Both the position numbers and the translations under genes were made by a program. A model generated the notes under the pieces. That model made no database searches, was not told the origin of the DNA, and worked only from the letters and a program-made list of their open reading frames with translations. A stretch of DNA of 64,000 nucleotides from G965261055 sp965261055 [NCBI: Fibrobacteria bacterium] (GTDB taxonomy: Bacteria > Fibrobacterota > Fibrobacteria > UBA11236): contig OZ253440.1 of the NCBI GenBank assembly GCA_965261055.1, positions 558,001 to 622,000 on the forward strand, read 5' to 3'. This document shows, in pieces, positions 43,718 through 52,779 of the stretch (position 1 is its first letter; each line of letters opens with the position of its first letter).

Positions 43718-46438
43718 ATGAGTATACATCCAGACTATTCAGGCAATTATAAATATAAATGGTCTAATATAGACCCTCTTAAATTAAGTGGTCTAGAGCC
43801 TTTAATTATAAATGAAACTACAAATTTTGTAAACATTGGAGAAAGATCTAATGTAACTGGATCCAAAAAATTTTTAAAACTTATTCAAGAAGAAAAATTT
43901 GAAGAAGCTCTTAGCGTAGCCCAAGAACAAGTAGAAGGCGGAGCTCAAATTTTAGATGTTAATATGGATGAAGGCATGCTAGATAGTCAAGCTATGATGG
44001 TTAAGTTCTTAAACCTTGTTGCACTAGAACCTGAAATTTGTAAAATACCTATCATGATTGATTCCTCAAAATGGGAGGTTATAGAATCAGGACTAAAAGT
44101 TGTTCAGGGAAAATGCATTGTTAATTCTATTAGTTTAAAAGAAGGTGAAGAAGCCTTTATAAAACAAGCTAAAAAAATTAAGCTCTATGGTGCAGCTGTG
44201 ATTGTGATGGCTTTTGATGAAAAAGGTCAAGCAGATAACTATCAAAAACGTATTGAAATATGTCAACGCTCTTATGATGTTCTAACACAAAAATTAAATT
44301 TTCCTCCACAAGATATTATTTTTGATCTTAACATTTTTCCAGTTGGAACAGGTATAGAAGAGCATCGTAATAATGCTGTCGATTTTTTTAAAGCCACTCG
44401 CTGGGTAAGAGAAAACCTTCAAGGAGTTCATGTTAGTGGCGGTATAAGTAATGTTTCTTTTTCTTTTAGAGGTAATAATAAAGTTCGAGAAGCCATGCAT
44501 TCAGCATTTTTATATCATGCTATCAAAGAGGGTATGGACATGGGTATCGTTAACCCTTCTATGCTAGAAGTCTATAAAAATATCCCTAAAGATTTATTAG
44601 AGCCTATTGAAGATGTTCTTTTAAATCGTAATGAAAATGCCACCGAAAAATTATTAGAAAAAGCCGAAGAACTTAAAGGAATTAAACAAGAAGGTCATAC
44701 TAAAGACCTATCTTGGAGAAAAGAACCTCTTCAAGAACGTCTGACTCATTCTCTTGTTAAAGGTATTTTGGAATACATTGAAGAAGACACTGAAGAGGCT
44801 AGACAACAATCTGTAGAGAATCCTCTAAGTGTTATTGAAGTAAATTTAATGGCTGGAATGAATATTGTTGGTGATCTATTTGGTGCTGGAAAAATGTTCC
44901 TACCTCAAGTGATTAAAAGTGCTCGCGTCATGAAAAAGGCTGTGACTTATCTTTTACCATACATAGAGAAAAGTAAAACAAAAGGTTCTTCAAGAGGTAA
45001 AATTTTACTAGCAACTGTAAAAGGTGATGTTCACGATATTGGAAAAAATATTGTATCGGTTGTTCTATCATGCAACAATTTTGAAGTTGTCGATTTAGGT
45101 GTAATGGTTCCAAATGAACTCATCGTTGAAACCGCAATTAAAGAAAGAGTAGACCTTGTTGGACTTAGTGGCCTAATTACCCCATCTTTAGAAGTTATGC
45201 AAGCGATTGTCAAAGAGATGGAAAAGCAAAAACTAAATATACCAATTCTTATTGGTGGAGCTACAACTTCCAAAATCCATACTGCTGTTAAGTTATCCAA
45301 TTTTTACTCTCATATAGTTATCCATGTTTTAGATGCTTCTCGTAGTGTTCCTGTCTCAACACGCCTTTTACAAAAGAATGAACGGGAAATATTTAAACAA
45401 GAAATTAATACAGAATATCAAATACTAAGAGACAGACACTCAAATAAACAAAGCCAAAGGAACCTTTTACCTTTTGAAGTAGCTAAAACCAAAGCATTTT
45501 CTTGTGATTGGGATACACTCCCTATCGTGAAGCCTCAAAACTTAGGAATTAAAATTGATAAAAACATCCCACTTGAAGAAATAATTCCATTCATTGATTG
45601 GACTCCTTTTTTCTCAACATGGGAACTTTATGGAAAATACCCAAATATCTTATCTGATAAAAAAGTAGGTATAGAAGCAACAAAATTATTTAACGACGCG
45701 AAAGCTATGTTAGATGACATTGTTAAAAATAAACGTACTATCCCTAAAGTAGTCATCGGCACTTTTAAAGCAAACAGAATAGGTGAAGATATAGCAATCT
45801 ATGATAAAAACGATGAACAAATTACATCTTTTCATTTTCTAAGACAACAAGCAGAAAAAACAAATAATACTCCAAATTATAGTCTTGCCGACTTCATTTG
45901 CCCTAAAAATCAAAACAGAACAGACTATCTTGGAGCTTTTGTCGTTACTGCTGGAGATGAAATAAATTCATGGATTCAAGAATTTGAAAATAATTTAGAC
46001 GACTACAATGCCATTTTAGCAAAAGCCCTCACAGATCGTTTAGCTGAAGCTCTTGCTGAAAAAATGCACTTATTTGTTAGAAAAAAATATTGGAATTACC
46101 AATCTAATGAAGACTTAGAAGCAGCAGATTTAATTAAAGAAAAATATCAAGGAATTCGGCCTGCCCCAGGGTACCCAGCTTGCCCTGATCATACTGAAAA
46201 ATTAACACTGTTTAAACTATTAAACGCTAGCCAAGAGATTGGTGTAATTTTAACGGAAAGTATGGCAATGTTGCCTACTTCTTCGGTAAGTGGCTTTTAT
46301 TTTGCTCACCTAGAATCTCGTTATTTTTCACTGGGTAAAATAGATTCTTCTCAGGTCAAAAATTATTCTAAACGTAAAAATCAAAATATTGAGGTAACAG
46401 AACAGTGGCTTAGACCTAATCTAAACTACAATTCTTGA
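43718..46438 (+). CDS. metH: Methionine synthase, folate, cobalamin and activation domains
   Basis: 906 residues carrying the rest of cobalamin-dependent methionine synthase. The pterin-binding TIM barrel ([40 protein letters not shown]) is at about 25-290, and a cap domain follows. The B12 domain has the cobalt-ligand motif [11 protein letters not shown], and the AdoMet-binding activation domain ends the protein ([14 protein letters not shown]). All expected domains are present. A start two bases after the homocysteine-domain stop implies tight coupling. Methionine synthesis therefore depends on vitamin B12. Confidence 0.94.
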   Translation: MSIHPDYSGNYKYKWSNIDPLKLSGLEPLIINETTNFVNIGERSNVTGSKKFLKLIQEEKFEEALSVAQEQVEGGAQILDVNMDEGMLDSQAMMVKFLNLVALEPEICKIPIMIDSSKWEVIESGLKVVQGKCIVNSISLKEGEEAFIKQAKKIKLYGAAVIVMAFDEKGQADNYQKRIEICQRSYDVLTQKLNFPPQDIIFDLNIFPVGTGIEEHRNNAVDFFKATRWVRENLQGVHVSGGISNVSFSFRGNNKVREAMHSAFLYHAIKEGMDMGIVNPSMLEVYKNIPKDLLEPIEDVLLNRNENATEKLLEKAEELKGIKQEGHTKDLSWRKEPLQERLTHSLVKGILEYIEEDTEEARQQSVENPLSVIEVNLMAGMNIVGDLFGAGKMFLPQVIKSARVMKKAVTYLLPYIEKSKTKGSSRGKILLATVKGDVHDIGKNIVSVVLSCNNFEVVDLGVMVPNELIVETAIKERVDLVGLSGLITPSLEVMQAIVKEMEKQKLNIPILIGGATTSKIHTAVKLSNFYSHIVIHVLDASRSVPVSTRLLQKNEREIFKQEINTEYQILRDRHSNKQSQRNLLPFEVAKTKAFSCDWDTLPIVKPQNLGIKIDKNIPLEEIIPFIDWTPFFSTWELYGKYPNILSDKKVGIEATKLFNDAKAMLDDIVKNKRTIPKVVIGTFKANRIGEDIAIYDKNDEQITSFHFLRQQAEKTNNTPNYSLADFICPKNQNRTDYLGAFVVTAGDEINSWIQEFENNLDDYNAILAKALTDRLAEALAEKMHLFVRKKYWNYQSNEDLEAADLIKEKYQGIRPAPGYPACPDHTEKLTLFKLLNASQEIGVILTESMAMLPTSSVSGFYFAHLESRYFSLGKIDSSQVKNYSKRKNQNIEVTEQWLRPNLNYNS

Positions 46439-46508
46439 TATTCAGGTTTTAAAACAATTAATAAATATTTAATTTTTACAACTAAAAAAATTACGATTCT
46501 CAAATTAC

Positions 46509-46649
46509 TCAAAAAACTCCTACATTAGCACTAGGATCAAATAATTTAAATATTCTGTCAATTTTTTCATCTTTAGTAAATAAAAAAATTAGTTCTTCTT
46601 TAATTCCTAATCCAGCAAAGCTAGAAATTATTAATAAAATAATAGTCAT
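46509..46649 (-). CDS. Very small secreted-type ORF or gene remnant
   Basis: 46 codons: a hydrophobic start TIILLIISSFAGLGIKEE resembles a signal peptide, then a charged tail ending DPSANVGVF. The start region is about 60% alike with the start of the decayed gene at 47111-47373 (TCCAGCAAAGCTAGAAATTA against TCCAGCAAAGCTAAAACTTA on the plus strand). It may be a remnant of the same family rather than a working gene. No Shine-Dalgarno site. Confidence 0.25.
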   Translation of the reverse strand: MTIILLIISSFAGLGIKEELIFLFTKDEKIDRIFKLFDPSANVGVF

Positions 46650-46711
46650 TATTATTATTTTATTAACTTTAATTTTTAATCAAAATTTGAATCACAATCA
46701 TACAATTGTAA

Positions 46712-47083
46712 TCATTCAGTAGCCACCAACAAAAACACGAAGAAGACAGTTACTATACCCAGTAAAGAACCACTCAAAGCACTACGACCATTATTCGTCG
46801 ATTTTTTTTCACTATATCCATATAAAAAACACGAGTAATTCGCGTTTTTAGGAACAACATAAACTACTGGATTTCCTAAATACCCTATTGGAGTAGCAAT
46901 AGCTAACCCAATAATTCCACCCAGAAAACCACCCAGAAAACCTCCAATAAAATAGCCTATAGAAGTCTCTCTATTTGCTTGAAGTCCCCCCCCAATAGAA
47001 GATTCCTGACAATCTAACTTAACACCCTCATTAGAGAATGCTACAATAGAAAATATCATTAAAATACCTATTAATTTTTTCAT
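46712..47083 (-). CDS. Small membrane protein with glycine-zipper repeats
   Basis: 123 residues: signal peptide (LIGILMIFSIVAFSNE), then a central glycine-rich segment IGYFIGGFLGGFLGGIIGLA with GxxxG spacing, and a C-terminal hydrophobic helix. The DNA shows a 12-base tandem encoding GGFL. Glycine zippers pack helices in membranes and occur in small envelope proteins. An AAGGAC Shine-Dalgarno-like sequence precedes the ATG. No family is assigned. The next genes on the same strand are decayed small secreted proteins. Confidence 0.5.
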   Translation of the reverse strand: MKKLIGILMIFSIVAFSNEGVKLDCQESSIGGGLQANRETSIGYFIGGFLGGFLGGIIGLAIATPIGYLGNPVVYVVPKNANYSCFLYGYSEKKSTNNGRSALSGSLLGIVTVFFVFLLVATE

Positions 47084-47110
47084 TTTTTTAGTCCTTAAAT
47101 TAAGTAATAG

Positions 47111-47373
47111 TTATCTATTATATTTATATCTTCTATAGCCTCTATAATAATCTGAGCTCCTATTATTATAATATTTCTTCTTACTAGTTTTTTTTGTATA
47201 AGGATTCTGATTACCATAAATAAGAGTAATTATCTTTTACAGTGCTATTTCTATCACTTCTATGGTACTCCCTAATAATCTCCATTTCTTTTATAATAAC
47301 CTTTAACATATCCAGCAAAGCTAAAACTTATTAATAGAATAATACCAATTATAGTGACTCTCTTTTTACTCAT
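47111..47373 (-). pseudogene. Small secreted Tyr-rich protein, broken by two frameshifts
   Basis: A good AGAGG site and ATG at 47373 start TIIGIILLISFSFAGYV, a signal peptide, continuing GYYKRNGDY then TAG. One base away the frame reads REYHRSDRNSTVKDNYSY, and after a second shift it reads IYGNQNPYTKKTSKKKYY to a stop at 47111. The order YxKGYYKRNG, HRS, GNQNPYT is like a small family with VxGYxRxxGTYVxPHYRS and GNxNPYTG. So a small exported protein gene decayed by two single-base shifts. Function unknown. Confidence 0.6.
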
Positions 47374-47550
47374 TATTTACCTCTTAACCTTAATATTCTA
47401 CAAAGTAGTAAAAAAAACTAAAATATCAACAAAAAATTGAAAAACTTAAAATTAACCAACAGATATAAACCTAATTTTCCATATATCTTCAGATAATGTG
47501 TATTCTTAATTACAACCCTAGTATCAATCAACAAGAAAAAGAAATCTTAA

Positions 47551-48133
47551 CTATACCAAACCCAACGATTGTTTTAGCGTTTCTAAATCTAAAATAATCG
47601 TTGCCGCTGATAATCTAATTGATACCAATCTTCTGTTGAACCAACTATGTTTAGAAAAATTTCCTGATACCAAGATATACCCCTTTAGCAATTCCTGATT
47701 GAAAAAGGTAAAATGATAGGTTAAAAAAATAAATGATTTAGTGATCATTTGATTATCTATATAAAATGTATAATTATCTTTATCGAAACGGTCAAAGGTT
47801 GTCGGAATCTTTTTTCCGTGGTAAATTTCATATTCAAAATGAGTATCTAGATTTGTATTACAGTAATTTAAAATAGAATCAAAAACTTGATTAATTAGAT
47901 CTGGGACTCAAGGTTTAATAATCCATGAATGATATAGTCTTGATAAAAGTAAATAGAGTTGAAATCATTTTTATGCTTAAATATTTTGGGAGCATATTTT
48001 TTAAGTAATTCTTTTTTTTATTTACCGATCTAGTTTCTAAAGAGTTTTCTATAAAGTATTTTTTAAAAACTGGTACTTGAGTAAAATTTTCTTCTGAAGT
48101 AGCATTAGAAAAAATTAAAAAGATAATTAACAA
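47551..48133 (-). pseudogene. Exported protein of unknown function, frameshifted
   Basis: A signal-like start (MLIIFLIFSNATSEE) opens a 72-codon frame. Then the frame shifts to NDFNSIYFYQDYIIHGLLNL, and again to a long open stretch LINQVFDSILNYCNTNLDTH, FEYEIYHGKKIPTTFDRF, and on to ITKSFIFLTYHFTFFNQELL before TAG at 47551-47553. At least two frame breaks divide one exported protein of about 190 residues. I do not recognise its family. The 282 bases between it and mutY (48134-48415) are AT-rich and hold nothing I can support. Confidence 0.5.
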
Positions 48134-48415
48134 AATTTTTAAAGTAAAAAACCATGGAAGAGAATCAGTGTCTTTTCAATAATAAATCAAAATAGTTTTT
48201 TAGTTTTAATTCTTTCTAACCCTCACCTTTAAGGTATCTTGAAGTTTTAGTTAATTATATTCTAATTCACTTCCATACAAAAACATACAATTTTAGATAT
48301 AAACATATTTATTTTTTGTTTCAATATTCTGAAATAAAAGAAGATACAAATAAGGGACGAGAAATTCAAAGATACATAATCTAATCATTTCATTTAGATA
48401 TTCAAAATCAAATGG

Positions 48416-49486
48416 TTAACCACTAATGATTTTAACTATTTTTTGACCTAACGAATGCGTCATTTTTCTTTGCAAATCTTCTTCTTGAATCCATTCCATT
48501 TCTTTTTTCTCTACAAAAATTCGTTTCTTTTCGACATTCTGTATTTCAAACACCTTCACTTGTATTTTATGATTTGTAATAAAATGTTTAAACTGTCCCA
48601 ATAATTTTTCAATCTTAAACAAACTCTCTTTAAAAGAAACATTATCACCTACTTCTAAAAGTTCTTCAACCATAGGAAATTGCAACTGTCCATTTAAAAA
48701 ACGACCTTTTTTTGTAACTAAATACTGCTTAGATTTTTTTATAACCAAAGTGGAAAGAAAGACACATTCCATTTTCTGCTTTTTTTTTGCTGGTGGAAAA
48801 ATATTCTGTTTTTGATTTGTATTTGCATAACAATTTCCTTTTAGGGGGCACTCTAAACATTTCGGTTGTTTGGGAACACATATAATAGCCCCCAATTCCA
48901 TCAAAGCTTCATTTACCCATTCAGAACTACCGTAAGAAATCCAGTTTCTAGAATAATTCCAATAAATAATTTGCTCTTCCTTAGAAATTGGTAAAAATTC
49001 AATTCCAAAGAGTCGACTAAATAACCTTTTTAAATTTCCATCTAAAATAGGCTCCTTTTGTAAGTAAGAAAAACTTAAAATAGCCCCTACTGTGTACTCC
49101 CCTATTCCATTTAATTTTAAAATATCTTGACGAGAAGAGGGAAAAATTCCTTCATACTCATACATAATTTTCTTAGCTGTTTTTAAAATATTTCTAGCTC
49201 TTGAATAATATCCCAATCCAGCCCAAGATTGTAAAACATCCTCTTCTGTTGCTTCTGCTAATTTTTGAATAGTTGGAAATTTTTCCATCCAACGATTAAA
49301 GTAGTTAACGACAGCAAAAACTTGTGTTTGTTGTAACATAATTTCCGAAATCCAAACAGCATAGGCAGATCTAGGAAAATTAGTTCTCCACGGAAGAGAA
49401 CGACTATTATTTTTAAACCATTTTACAAGTAAATTAACATGCTTTTCTGTTACACTATAATGATTTAAAATAAATTTTTTAAACAT
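48416..49486 (-). CDS. mutY: A/G-specific adenine glycosylase
   Basis: Removes adenine mispaired with 8-oxoguanine. The catalytic Glu is E48 in WISEIMLQQTQV; the helix-hairpin-helix is LNGIGEYTVGAILS (125-138), with D149 in PILDGNLKR. The Fe-S cluster ligands are C203, C210, C213 and C219 (C-X6-C-X2-C-X5-C). The C-terminal 110 residues form the NUDIX-like 8-oxoG-sensing domain (YLVTKKGRFLNGQLQFPMVE). Length 356 is normal. Its strand is opposite to fmt, 165 bases away. Confidence 0.94.
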   Translation of the reverse strand: MFKKFILNHYSVTEKHVNLLVKWFKNNSRSLPWRTNFPRSAYAVWISEIMLQQTQVFAVVNYFNRWMEKFPTIQKLAEATEEDVLQSWAGLGYYSRARNILKTAKKIMYEYEGIFPSSRQDILKLNGIGEYTVGAILSFSYLQKEPILDGNLKRLFSRLFGIEFLPISKEEQIIYWNYSRNWISYGSSEWVNEALMELGAIICVPKQPKCLECPLKGNCYANTNQKQNIFPPAKKKQKMECVFLSTLVIKKSKQYLVTKKGRFLNGQLQFPMVEELLEVGDNVSFKESLFKIEKLLGQFKHFITNHKIQVKVFEIQNVEKKRIFVEKKEMEWIQEEDLQRKMTHSLGQKIVKIISG

Positions 49487-49596
49487 AAGCTTACCGTAAA
49501 AATTAAAATTTGATGTCGAATATAATAACTAGCCTAAAGTAAAAATATGTTAATCTATGTTTTAATTGAATACATATTTATATATACATTAAAAAA

Positions 49597-49645
49597 AACC
49601 TTTTCTAAATTAAATTCACTCTTAAATTGAGTTATAAAAAAGGTT
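49597..49645 (+). promoter_or_regulatory. Possible hairpin in the fmt leader covering the ribosome site
   Basis: Arms AACCTTTT (49597-49604) and AAAAGGTT (49638-49645) pair, and inside them ACTC (49618-49621) pairs with GAGT (49629-49632) around a 7-base loop. The right arm contains the only Shine-Dalgarno-like AAGG, 7 bases before the fmt ATG (49651). Folding would hide it. Weak AT stem; function untested. Confidence 0.35.
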
Positions 49646-49650
49646 ATTAA

Positions 49651-50607
49651 ATGAAAATTATATTCATGGGAACTCCTGAGTTTGTCTGTCCTATTTTAGA
49701 ATACATAAATAAAGGACATGAAGTTGTATTAGTCGTAACCCAACCTGATCGAGCCAAAGGTAGAGGACTAAAAGTAACTACAACCCCTGTAAAAGATAAA
49801 GCCATAAAACTGGGTTTACCAATTTCTCAACCCCATGACTTAAACAGTTTAGAATGGGAAAAGCAATTAAAAGATTATCAAGCTGATTTATTTTTTATTG
49901 TTGCTTACTCTATATTACCACCCAATATTTTTAACTTGCCTCGTCTTGGCTCTATTAATTTACATTTTTCTTTACTGCCAAAATTTAGAGGAGCAGCTCC
50001 CGTTCAATGGGCAATTATTCAAGGAGAAAAAACAACGGGAATTACATTATTTCTTTTAGACAAAAAAGTGGATCATGGAAATATTTTATCTCAAAAGTCT
50101 CTTAACATTCTTCCTAATGATACGACTGAAACTCTTACAAATAAACTTGTCTCTTTATCCATTTCACTCGTAAAAAAAACCTTTGATTCTCTAAAATCTG
50201 GAAAAATTCAACTTCTAGTACAACAACATGCTCTATCAACAAAAGCCCCTAAATTATTTAAAAAAGATGGTCTCATTCAATGGAATCAACAAGCACAAAT
50301 TATTCAAAATCAAATTTTAGGTATGTATCCGTTTCCAATAGCTTATAGTTTTTGGTTAAACAAAAAAAAGATACGCATACACCATTCTCAAATAAATTTA
50401 AAATGTTCAGATTCAACTCAATCCAATAAGCCTATTGGAAGTGCTTTTATAAATCAAGAAGGATATTTAGAAGTCATTTGTAAAATAGGCTCTATCACTT
50501 TAATCAAAATTCAACTTGAAGGAAAGCCTCTCATTTCCTCTAAAAGCTTCTACAATGGTTTAAAAAATAAAGAAACTCTAAATTTTTTAACCAATTTTAA
50601 AGGGTAA
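49651..50607 (+). CDS. fmt: Methionyl-tRNA formyltransferase
   Basis: Formylates the initiator Met-tRNA using 10-formyl-THF. The catalytic NLHFSLLPKFRGAAPVQWAI block is present with Asn and His, and a downstream aspartate lies in LDKKVDHGNIL. The N-terminal IIFMGTPEFVCPILEYI and the FFIVAYSILPP stretch also fit. The C-terminal OB-fold domain (QNQILGMYPFPIAYSF) is complete. 318 residues is normal. Convergent with nadD; 2 bases separate the two genes. The def gene is not adjacent. Confidence 0.95.
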   Translation: MKIIFMGTPEFVCPILEYINKGHEVVLVVTQPDRAKGRGLKVTTTPVKDKAIKLGLPISQPHDLNSLEWEKQLKDYQADLFFIVAYSILPPNIFNLPRLGSINLHFSLLPKFRGAAPVQWAIIQGEKTTGITLFLLDKKVDHGNILSQKSLNILPNDTTETLTNKLVSLSISLVKKTFDSLKSGKIQLLVQQHALSTKAPKLFKKDGLIQWNQQAQIIQNQILGMYPFPIAYSFWLNKKKIRIHHSQINLKCSDSTQSNKPIGSAFINQEGYLEVICKIGSITLIKIQLEGKPLISSKSFYNGLKNKETLNFLTNFKG

Positions 50608-50609
50608 AA

Positions 50610-51221
50610 TTATCTTTTAAAATAATCTATTACAGATTTTTGAATGCACAAAGGTAAATATTTTTGCACTTCTTCTAATTTATTTTTTTGAATAGAGTTT
50701 CGAATTTTAGTAGACGAAATATCTATAGACTTCCAAGTTTCTACAAAATGGTGTGGTAAAGAATGATACCATTTTTTAGAAGAAGACAAAAGAGTTTGCC
50801 TCGGAAAAACAATAAAAGGATTATCTTGTATTAAGGTTTCCCAATTAAACCAAGAATCAATTTCATCTGCATTGTCCTGCCCTATAACCAAATAAAATAC
50901 AAATTCATTTTTAAAAAAATCATTTTTAAATTTAGACTTTAAACTGTTTAATAAATGGATTGTTTCTCCATTTCCAAATTGATCTAAATCTTTAACTTTA
51001 ACTTGAGGATTATTTAAAAAGACTTCTTCACACCAATTCAAACGCTTTTGAAATAGCCCTAATTTTTTTTTAAACCGATGTTCTCCACAAGGTAAAACCC
51101 ATACCTCACCCATATTCAAAGTGTCTAGTAAAAACAATACAACTTGAATATGAGCGTGAGTCACTGGATTAAAGCTACCGCCATACAATGCAACTTTAAT
51201 AGAATTTTTACTCAAAATCAA
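50610..51221 (-). CDS. nadD: Nicotinate-nucleotide adenylyltransferase
   Basis: NAD synthesis: joins nicotinate mononucleotide to ATP. Motifs GGSFNPVTHAHIQVV (GGSFDPxHxGH-type, here Asn for Asp), WVLPCGEHRFKK, LVIGQDNADEIDSW and the C-terminal ISSTKIRNSI are all recognisable. Length 203 is normal. The acidic GSFD residue replaced by Asn does not affect the catalytic HxxH pair. Confidence 0.92.
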   Translation of the reverse strand: MILSKNSIKVALYGGSFNPVTHAHIQVVLFLLDTLNMGEVWVLPCGEHRFKKKLGLFQKRLNWCEEVFLNNPQVKVKDLDQFGNGETIHLLNSLKSKFKNDFFKNEFVFYLVIGQDNADEIDSWFNWETLIQDNPFIVFPRQTLLSSSKKWYHSLPHHFVETWKSIDISSTKIRNSIQKNKLEEVQKYLPLCIQKSVIDYFKR

Positions 51222-51352
51222 CTCTCTTCAACATACTAAAAATTTAACATATTTAAGTATTATATAAAATGGTTATCAAAACATAAGTATAGTAGTAAAT
51301 CACAACGGGATACTCAGCTTGTCAAAATATAATAGTATTTATACTGTATTGT

Positions 51353-52055
51353 ATGCTCGTTACCTCTGGTAACTTAGCTTATTATTTTAAAATTGGTTAC
51401 AAATACTTTTCTAATAGGAGAAATTTTATTCATCACTTTAAACTTTACTTAAAAAATAAAGATTCTTTAGAAGCTTCTTATACTTTAGGAAATAATCTTG
51501 GAAACTTTACAGCGATAGGGCAATATGATTCTTTAGGACAAATTTTATTCACCATCAAATATCAAGTCAATCCTTATAAAACAACTGCTAATTATATTGG
51601 AACATAATTAAAATAAGTCATCTATAGATTAACCCAAGACTTAAATGGTCTTTCTGAATCAGTTGATCTCTTAAGACCTTATAAAAATGGTCTAAGGCAT
51701 GGTATTTCCAATAGCAAGTTCTACAATGGCAAAAACTTTACATCTAGTCAGCATAGATCTGTAGATTGCTTTCAAAAAGTTTTATAAGACAGTATTAAAA
51801 CATGTTTACCAGAAGAACATCTAAAAGATTCCGCTAATTTTGATTCTCTATTTTTAATCAATATCCACACAAGTCCTTTTATTAGTTATGGATATATAAA
51901 TAAAAAAATTAAACGGACCCTATACTAAAAAAATAGGATATTACTATTTGGAAGTTACTTATCATCAAGAAGATATTATAACAAAAAGATTTCAAAATGA
52001 TTCCTCAGGTTTTCGAAAAGATTTTGAAGATTTTGAAGATTTCTCATGTCCTTGA
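51353..52055 (+). pseudogene. Unknown protein with MORN-like repeats, decayed
   Basis: An 84-codon fragment from 51353 (ASYTLGNNLGNFTAIGQYDS, then LGQILFTIKYQVNPY) is followed in other frames by SESVDLLRPYKNGLRHGISN, an in-frame TAA after QKVL, then LKDSANFDSLFLINIHTSPF, a stop, and a last frame GPYTKKIGYYYLEVTYHQED to a TGA at 52053-52055. The YKNGLRHGI and YNGK pattern resembles MORN-type repeats. The N-terminus is not visible. The 131 bases before it (51222-51352) hold no clear gene. Confidence 0.5.
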
Positions 52056-52123
52056 TTAGCAAGGAAATTGTGACCCCCCTTCTTTTCTACAAAATACAAC
52101 CTAAAATGTATTTTATTTGAATT

Positions 52124-52774
52124 TTAAAACCAAACTCCTGAAAAAATGAATCTACCTTGAATAAAAACACGAGCTTCAATTGTATAACCTGTATCAATAT
52201 TTTTAATTAAGACCTCTTCAATTTTACTCTCCTTAAGAGATTTAAATTGACAATTCCATTGTTTAAAAGAAAAAATCTTCTGATTTTCTAAAGACAGAAC
52301 TTTATACAAAGCCTCTTTTAAAGAAAAAAAAGCTAACGCAAATTTTTTCTGTTCAGTCTCTTCTAAAGAAGAGAGCCAATTCATCTCTATTGGATTACAA
52401 ATACGATTAATCATAGTTTTAGATAACAGTCTATTTTTATATTCAACATCTAACCCAACCGAAGAGTATGAAGAATTAACTCCAATCACAGCTGCCCAAC
52501 AACCTTGCGTATGAGACAAACTACCTATGCATTTAAAACCCCATTGAGGAACTCCATTTTCATCTTTTAAAACTGCTTTAGATTTAGGGTAGTATTTTAA
52601 AAAAATTTGGTGAGCACAGACTCGTGAAGTTATAAAATCAATTTTTCTAGACTTTGATTTCCAAGTTGAGATAAATTGTTGTTCTTCCACGAAAGAACTC
52701 GTTATAGTTTCCTTAAAAGTATATTGAAGATCAAAACATTTAGGAAATAATTCATTTTTCCATTTTTTACTCAT
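52124..52774 (-). CDS. 4'-phosphopantetheinyl transferase superfamily protein
   Basis: 216 residues. Transfers the phosphopantetheine arm of coenzyme A to acyl-carrier or peptide-carrier domains. Motifs GSLSHTQGCWAAVIG, the metal-binding SVGLDVE and the FSLKEALYK signature are present in the order of the EntD/Sfp group, and more like EntD than AcpS. The distant C-terminus is less conserved. It is the last gene of an operon with lnt, rsmI, folE and argA (gaps of 4 to 7 bases). Its carrier protein is not in the window. Confidence 0.85.
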   Translation of the reverse strand: MSKKWKNELFPKCFDLQYTFKETITSSFVEEQQFISTWKSKSRKIDFITSRVCAHQIFLKYYPKSKAVLKDENGVPQWGFKCIGSLSHTQGCWAAVIGVNSSYSSVGLDVEYKNRLLSKTMINRICNPIEMNWLSSLEETEQKKFALAFFSLKEALYKVLSLENQKIFSFKQWNCQFKSLKESKIEEVLIKNIDTGYTIEARVFIQGRFIFSGVWF

Positions 52775-52779
52775 CTACG

